Assembly: GCA_025464545.1 (NCBI GenBank)
Contig: JAODMA010000119.1
Location: forward strand, 1-16,991
Source: Arthrobacter sp.
Lineage (GTDB): Bacteria > Actinomycetota > Actinomycetes > Actinomycetales > Micrococcaceae
Reading direction: 5' to 3'
Length of the DNA stretch: 16,991 nt
A program made the position numbers and the translations under genes. The notes under the pieces were generated by a model that saw only the letters and a list, made by a program, of their open reading frames with translations, did no database searches and had not been told where the DNA came from. Positions 12,864-16,991 of the stretch are shown piece after piece (positions within the stretch are counted from its first letter, which is position 1; every line of letters starts with the position of its first letter).

Positions 12864-13631
12864 TCAGGCAGCTGCCGGTCCCGCCGAAATCCAAAGGGTC
12901 GCCCCATTGGGGTTGTCCGGCCGATCGGCCGCGTCGGGGTTGGGCACGTGCAGGCTCCGTCCATACGCCTCCTCCGTCATGCGGACCCGGTGGCCCGCGG
13001 CCGCCAGCCGGTCCCGCAGGGCCGAGAGGTCCCCGGTGTATTCAAAGCCCAGACCGGACCGGGCTGCGCCGCCGGCGGGCCGTACCATCAGCACTCCGCC
13101 GTTCTTCGCCGTGAAATCCGCGGTTTCGTCGGCGTCCGGCGCCGGGCGTAGCCGGGCGCCGATATTCCGCAGGGTCTGGGCGGCGGCGGCAGCGTCCGGC
13201 GTGAACCAGACTTCGACGACGGCGAGGGCAGGATCGGCGTCCGCACACTGCGCGCCGTGGGCAGCTTTGTCCGCGAAGAAGCCGAACCCGTCCTCGCCGG
13301 TGATGCGGCAGGTGTCGCCGTGGTCCGCCCGGACCAATGCGGCCGGGGACGTCCCGTCCTCCACCCCGGCCGCGTTGGTGCGGCGCGCGAACTCTGCAAG
13401 GTCTCCCACCTCGACGCCGAAGTCGGTCTTTCCGTCGCGCGCGGTCCCTTGCTCCCCGGGGCCGTCTTCCGCGGAACCCTCCTCGGCGAAATGAAGCGCA
13501 AGCCGGCCGGATCCGGCGTCGAACTCCCGCCACGTTGGTTCGTTAACGGTCTTGACCAAGCCAAGGGCGGTCAGGAGACGCTCCCAGTCGTCCATGCGGG
13601 AGGTGAAGTGAATCGGTCGGACACGCAGCAT
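12864..13631 (-). CDS. VOC (glyoxalase/bleomycin-resistance) superfamily protein, two domains
   Basis: This 255-residue protein has two vicinal-oxygen-chelate modules. The first (1-110) begins LRVRPIHFTSRMDDWERLLTALGL, a typical opening strand and helix, with a WREFDAGSGRLALHF strand pair. The second (about 125-250) has ALAVVEVWFTPDAAAAAQTLRNIGARL, GGVLMVRPAGG and GFEYTGDLSALRDRLAAAGH. Two fused modules usually form one active site. Potential metal ligands such as His8 and the Glu in the LGFEYTG strand are visible, but whether metal is bound is unclear. The ATG at 13631 is chosen because GAGGAG lies six bases upstream; the frame is open further, overlapping the divergent ydeI-like gene antisense. 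It is divergent from that gene across 92 bp. Substrate is unknown. Confidence 0.82.
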   Translation of the reverse strand: MLRVRPIHFTSRMDDWERLLTALGLVKTVNEPTWREFDAGSGRLALHFAEEGSAEDGPGEQGTARDGKTDFGVEVGDLAEFARRTNAAGVEDGTSPAALVRADHGDTCRITGEDGFGFFADKAAHGAQCADADPALAVVEVWFTPDAAAAAQTLRNIGARLRPAPDADETADFTAKNGGVLMVRPAGGAARSGLGFEYTGDLSALRDRLAAAGHRVRMTEEAYGRSLHVPNPDAADRPDNPNGATLWISAGPAAA

Positions 13632-13671
13632 CTGTGGCTCCTCGGGGATGGGAAGAGTTCCGGCTCTCAGG

Positions 13672-13677
13672 GATAAT
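13672..13677 (+). promoter_or_regulatory. Possible -10 element of the ydeI-like gene
   Basis: GATAAT stands out in the GC-rich 92-bp divergent gap and would give a start near 13684 and a leader of about 40 bases. No convincing -35 is present, and the VOC promoter on the other strand is not evident. Confidence 0.28.
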
Positions 13678-13723
13678 CGTGCCACCAAAGGGCGGTTCTG
13701 GTCAGGCTGGGAGAAGATGAAGA

Positions 13724-14323
13724 ATGGCTGCTGAACTTGAGGAACTGCTGGTGAAGGATGCAGCCGAGTGGCGCGCCTGGCTCGAGCAGCACCATGCGGA
13801 CAGTCCTGGTGTGTGGCTGGTGCTGCACAAAAAGGGCGGCTCGGTGACCGAGCTGGACTACGAGGCGGCGTTGCAGGAGGCACTGTGTTTCGGCTGGATC
13901 GACGGCCAGGGCAGGCGCCGGGACGAGGAAAGCTCGTTTCAGCGGATGACCCGGAGGGGGCCGAAGAGTGTGTGGTCGGAACGGAACGTGGACCGGATCC
14001 GTCGCCTCGAAGCCGCCGGCAGGATGACCCGCGCTGGCCGGGCCGCCGTCGACGCCGCCAAGGCGGACGGCCGCTGGGAAGCCGCCTATTCCGGGGCCTC
14101 GACAGCCGAATTGCCGGAGGACCTCGCGGCGGCCATCGCCGCCAATCCGCGGGCACAGGCCATGTTCGACGTCCTGACCTCCGTCAACCGGTACGCGCTG
14201 ATTTACCGGACCAACGCGGTCAAACAGGCTTCGACGCGGGAGCGGAAGATCGCCGGGTTCGTGGAGATGCTGGCCCGCCACGAGACACCGTACCCCCAGA
14301 CCAAACGTCCTTCACGGCCCTGA
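13724..14323 (+). CDS. YdeI/OmdA-like (OmpD-associated family) protein
   Basis: This 199-residue cytosolic protein belongs to the YdeI/OmdA family; members have been named for a link to outer-membrane porin or for bacteriocin protection, but a role in a Gram-positive is unknown. Visible family features are WRAWLEQHHADSPGVWLVLHKKG near 16-38, LDYEAALQEALCFGWIDGQ (46-64) with the conserved C-F-G-W-I-D, SSFQRMTRRGPKSVWSERN with the invariant P-x-S-x-W-S, and the C-terminal helix RTNAVKQASTRERKIAGFVEMLARHE. The start at 13724 follows GGGAGAAG at a suitable distance. It converges with the glycosidase gene 49 bp downstream; that gap has only a weak GCCC/GGGC stem. Confidence 0.85.
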   Translation: MAAELEELLVKDAAEWRAWLEQHHADSPGVWLVLHKKGGSVTELDYEAALQEALCFGWIDGQGRRRDEESSFQRMTRRGPKSVWSERNVDRIRRLEAAGRMTRAGRAAVDAAKADGRWEAAYSGASTAELPEDLAAAIAANPRAQAMFDVLTSVNRYALIYRTNAVKQASTRERKIAGFVEMLARHETPYPQTKRPSRP

Positions 14324-14372
14324 CCGCAGAGCCCGGACCGGGCACACTCCGGAATCCTCTATCCGGTCGGGG

Positions 14373-16313
14373 TCAGAAGCCCACGCCCATGGCCTGGGCG
14401 ATCACCACGGCCGAGGCCGAGGACCACGCCTGCGGATGGCAGGATGCCGGATACGGGATCGCGCGGGCGGATTCGTCCGACGGGACCCCGGCGAAAAGTT
14501 CCGGCAGCCGGTGGTCGAACGAGCCGGCAGCTTTCAGCAGTCCTTCGGCCAGGGTCCGGGCCTCGGCGAGGAAGCCCTCGGCAAGCAGTCCGCGGATTGC
14601 GATGGCTGTGTCGTGGCTCCAGACCGAACCGCAGTGGTAGCTGAAGGGCCAGAAGCCTGCGGCGCGGCGCGAGATCGTGTGCACCCCGTAGCCGGAGAAC
14701 AGTTCCGGGCTGAGGAGCCGGTCCGCCACCAGCCGCGACTCCGAGGCGTCAAGGATGCCGGTGCCGAGCAGGTGTCCCATGTTGGAGCCCGGCACGTCCA
14801 GCGGGTCGCCATGGCCGTCGAGGGCCATGGCCGGGAACAGCCCGCCATCGTCCTCCAGCCAGAAGCGCTCGCGGAACGCCTGTTTCAGGGCTTCGGCGAA
14901 GTCCCGCAGCGCCTGGCCGCCGGGCTCGCCATAGGCATCGAACAGCCCGGCGGTTTCCACCGCGGCCTGGTAGGCGTAGCCCTGCACTTCGGAGAGCGCG
15001 ATCGGCCCGTCCGCCTGGCGGCCGTTGCGGAACTGCATGGCATCCCCGGAGTCCTTCCAGCCCTGGTTGCTGAGCCCGTGCCCGGTGGTGTCCTGGTAGC
15101 TGAGGAAGCCGCCGTTCGCGCCAACTGCATTGCCCGCGTGGCCTGCGTTTCCGGCAGCCAGCAACCATTCCGCCGCCCGCGCGGCGTTCGGCAGCAGTGC
15201 CCGGACAGTGCTGTCGTCCGTGCCGGCGCGGCCCAGTTCGCCGAGCAGGCACAGCCATAGCGGAGTGGAATCCACGGCGCCGTAGTAGATCGGTGGCAGG
15301 CGCAGGCCCTGGCTCTCCAGCACCAGCTCCTTGGAGCGCAGTTCGTGCAGAATCTTTCCGGGTTCCTCCGCGGCCGCAGGATCGTTCCGGGTGCCCTGGA
15401 AGGCGGCCAGGGTGCGCAGCGTCCCGCCGGCCAGCCCGGCGTCGAGCGGCAACAGCAGGCGGGCCGCCCACAACGAGTCCCGTCCAAAGAGGGTGAAATA
15501 CCAGGGCGCGCCCGCGGCCAGGAAGGGGGCATCGGGCAGCTGGCGGGAAGCCAGGCGGAGGCCGGCCAGTTCATCGAGGGAGTTGTCCAGCAGCAGGCCC
15601 AGCGCACCGGACGGCTCGGCGGGGGGCCGCCGCGAGGCTGGCGGGCGCGCGGCCACGACGGCGTCCTCGCTGTCCGCCAGGACGGCCTGCCACTCGGCTT
15701 CGAAGCTCCGCCCGCGCCCTGCCGTTCCACGCCAGAGCAGCCGTTCTCCCGCGGCGACGGCGCCCGGAGCGGCCACCGTGAGCGTCCGGGCGCCGTGGCG
15801 CCAACGCAGGGCCGACTCGTCCGCCGCGAACGGCGCGAACGGTTCGCGGAACCGGCTGAGCCGGATGGCGGCCATGTCGGTGAAGTCCGCGGCGAGCCGC
15901 ACTTCAATTTCGACGTCCAGGGCGTCAAAGGAGGTGTTGACCTGCAGGGCGTGCCGCACCACGCCCGGTGTGACGGTCCAGGTCTGCACGAGTTCGACGG
16001 CGGGATCTTCCGTGGGTCCGGGGATGCCGCGGACCAGTCCCCGGACACGCAGCACTCCGCCCGCCTCGGCCTCGACCGAGGCCGGTTCGGGCGCCATGCC
16101 GTTGACCCGGACCTCGGCACGGCACAGCATGCGGGTGTCGCCGTGCAGCAGCCCGGTGAACCAGCCCGCCTCAGAGGTACCGGCGCCTGAGCCGCCGTCG
16201 CCTCCGGCCGCCGCGCTGTCCCCGCTCCCGAGCCGGCCGTCGGCGTCGAGCCACAACTGGGTGGGAGCGGCAACGGAGCAGTGCTGGCGGTGGAGCGCTG
16301 GCTGAACAGTCAT
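14373..16313 (-). CDS. Glycogen-debranching-like glycosidase (GDE N-terminal domain plus six-hairpin barrel)
   Basis: This 646-residue protein resembles the bacterial group annotated as amylo-alpha-1,6-glucosidase/glycogen debranching N-terminal domain proteins. Residues 15-215 form the N-terminal beta domain (GWFTGLLHGDTRML at 50-63), with a flexible Gly/Ser-rich insert at 29-48. Residues 235-640 form an (alpha/alpha)6 barrel with conserved acid-containing loops: FTLFGRDSLWAARLL (273-287), GWKDSGDAM (418-426), SEVQGYAYQA (441-450), and VWSHDTAIAIRGL (564-576). The acids in FGRDS and KDSGD are candidate catalytic residues. There is no signal peptide, so it is probably cytosolic and acts on an alpha-glucoside or glycosylated compatible solute; relatives include mannosylglycerate-type hydrolases, so a glycogen role is not certain. 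No ribosome site precedes the ATG, but a good leaderless promoter does. Confidence 0.83.
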   Translation of the reverse strand: MTVQPALHRQHCSVAAPTQLWLDADGRLGSGDSAAAGGDGGSGAGTSEAGWFTGLLHGDTRMLCRAEVRVNGMAPEPASVEAEAGGVLRVRGLVRGIPGPTEDPAVELVQTWTVTPGVVRHALQVNTSFDALDVEIEVRLAADFTDMAAIRLSRFREPFAPFAADESALRWRHGARTLTVAAPGAVAAGERLLWRGTAGRGRSFEAEWQAVLADSEDAVVAARPPASRRPPAEPSGALGLLLDNSLDELAGLRLASRQLPDAPFLAAGAPWYFTLFGRDSLWAARLLLPLDAGLAGGTLRTLAAFQGTRNDPAAAEEPGKILHELRSKELVLESQGLRLPPIYYGAVDSTPLWLCLLGELGRAGTDDSTVRALLPNAARAAEWLLAAGNAGHAGNAVGANGGFLSYQDTTGHGLSNQGWKDSGDAMQFRNGRQADGPIALSEVQGYAYQAAVETAGLFDAYGEPGGQALRDFAEALKQAFRERFWLEDDGGLFPAMALDGHGDPLDVPGSNMGHLLGTGILDASESRLVADRLLSPELFSGYGVHTISRRAAGFWPFSYHCGSVWSHDTAIAIRGLLAEGFLAEARTLAEGLLKAAGSFDHRLPELFAGVPSDESARAIPYPASCHPQAWSSASAVVIAQAMGVGF

Positions 16314-16319
16314 GCGCCA

Positions 16320-16348
16320 ACCCTATTCCCGGGTCGGGACCGGCTCAA
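16320..16348 (-). promoter_or_regulatory. Leaderless promoter of the debranching-like glycosidase gene
   Basis: On the minus strand TTGAGC (16348-16343), a 17-bp spacer and TAGGGT (16325-16320) form a sigma-A-like promoter whose -10 ends six bases before the ATG at 16313. Transcription should start at or next to the A of the start codon. No ribosome site is present. This is the best promoter of its type in the window. Confidence 0.55.
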
Positions 16349-16373
16349 CGGGACGCGCGGGGCGTGGCGGCTT

Positions 16374-16991
16374 CTACTGCGGCGCCGCTTCGTCCATCGG
16401 GAAGGCGACGGCCTCGCCTACCACCCGCAGGCACAACTCGGTGCCGGGACGGGCGATCGAGGCGTTCCAGTGCCGGATGGTGATGATTTCGCCGCCGCCC
16501 GGGTACCGGTGATCGGCCACGGTGCCTTCGGCGAGGACGGGCGGGACGGCGAGCTTGAGCCGCACCGTGGTTTCCGGCCCGAAGTAGTCGGTGTCCACCA
16601 CGACGCCGCGGATCGGGCCGTCCTCGGCGATCCGGATCTGCTCGGGGCGCAGCATGAGCTGGACCCGGCCCTGCGCCGGGGGCCTGCGAACCGGGATCCC
16701 GCCAAGCGAGCACGTGGCAAGGGAGCCTTCCATCCAGGCATCCAGGATGACGGCGTCGCCGAGGAACTCCGCGGTGGCGCGGTCCGCGGGGCGGGTGTAG
16801 ACCACGAAGGGGTTGCCGATCTGCGCCAGCCGCCCGCCGCGCATCACCGCGACCTGGTCCGCGAAGGACAGCGCCTCGGCCTGGTCGTGCGTCACCAGGA
16901 TCGTGGTCACCCCGGCGTCGTGGAGGACCTTGCCCACCGCCCGGCGGGTGGCCACGCGGAGCCCGGCGTCCAGGGCGGAGAAGGGTTCGTC
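16374..16991 (-). CDS. ABC importer ATP-binding protein with TOBE domain, C-terminal part
   Basis: The frame is open through the end of the window, so the N-terminus (Walker A and signature) lies beyond base 16991. The visible 205 residues begin in the D-loop, DEPFSALDAGLR, directly after Walker B. They continue with the switch histidine in LVTHDQAEALSFADQVAVMRGG and then GNPFVVYTRPADRATAEFLGD, the standard end of an importer ATPase of the FbpC/PotA/CysA class. The remainder is a TOBE regulatory domain (VQLMLRPEQIRI, then DTDYFGPETTVRLKL and ELCLRVVGEAVAFP). The R-P-E-Q-I-R-I and YFG features suit FbpC-like iron or related importers, but polyamine or phosphonate import is equally possible. 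It is 60 bp upstream of the glycosidase gene, which has its own promoter in that gap, so no functional link is implied. Confidence 0.85.
   Translation of the reverse strand, partial: DEPFSALDAGLRVATRRAVGKVLHDAGVTTILVTHDQAEALSFADQVAVMRGGRLAQIGNPFVVYTRPADRATAEFLGDAVILDAWMEGSLATCSLGGIPVRRPPAQGRVQLMLRPEQIRIAEDGPIRGVVVDTDYFGPETTVRLKLAVPPVLAEGTVADHRYPGGGEIITIRHWNASIARPGTELCLRVVGEAVAFPMDEAAPQ

Noticed and set aside
12785..12907. Minus-strand 40-codon ORF ending SPPLLARIASGEPLDSVLAT, overlapping the VOC 3' end
   Set aside because: The tail looks protein-like, but there is no ribosome site, the first half overlaps the VOC gene in another frame, and no family could be named. It could be the remnant of a gene end; support is too weak for a feature.
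14331..14343. GCCCGGACCGGGC stem between the ydeI-like and glycosidase genes as a terminator
   Set aside because: Only four pairs can form once a minimal loop is left, and no T-tract follows on either strand.

Overview
The window is high-GC DNA with the codon use, weak promoters and gene set of a Micrococcaceae actinobacterium of the Arthrobacter/Pseudarthrobacter type. That assignment is inferred from gene content, since no rRNA gene is present. It reads as ordinary chromosome: no integrase, transposase, tRNA or phage gene was found. It holds fifteen intact or edge-truncated genes and one clear gene remnant.

Layout. 1-1131: 3' part of a pyruvate:quinone oxidoreductase (poxB, +). 1231-2510: a small DUF1801-type protein and a PdxK-type pyridoxal kinase, both on the minus strand and probably one operon. 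2668-4083: a KgtP-type dicarboxylate/alpha-ketoglutarate permease (+), divergent from pdxK and closed by a strong bidirectional hairpin. 4290-5881: an ABC-2 type exporter (permease plus ATPase, minus strand, TGATG coupled). 6235-6930: a YhhQ/VUT-family queuosine-precursor transporter (+). 7078-8016: an AbiEi-like/restriction-fold protein (-). 8017-8907: a decayed stretch with the 3' end of a LacI-family regulator. 8908-12740: a minus-strand run of tgt, an SRPBCC protein, an unknown 352-aa protein and a NUDIX-like protein. 12864-13631: a double-glyoxalase (VOC) protein (-). 13724-14323: a YdeI/OmdA-like protein (+). 14373-16991: a glycogen-debranching-like glycosidase and the C-terminal part of an importer ATPase (both -).

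Genes that may work together: the YhhQ-type transporter and the tRNA-guanine transglycosylase lie 2 kb apart and could form a salvage route for the tRNA base queuine or its precursors. The transglycosylase has unusual substrate-pocket residues and an insertion. PoxB and the KgtP-type permease both concern central carboxylate metabolism, but nothing in the sequence ties them together.

The most notable structure is a repeat that no gene explains. Five intergenic copies of a 68-bp element (1158-1225, 5998-6065, 7009-7076, 8132-8199, 8781-8848) share exactly one architecture: two forward 14-bp units followed by two inverted 14-bp units, with spacers of 5, 2 and 5 bp. Several base changes in one arm are matched in its partner, so a folded hairpin or cruciform appears to be maintained. 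Two copies sit 5 bp and 1 bp beyond stop codons in convergent gene pairs. I do not recognise this family by name.
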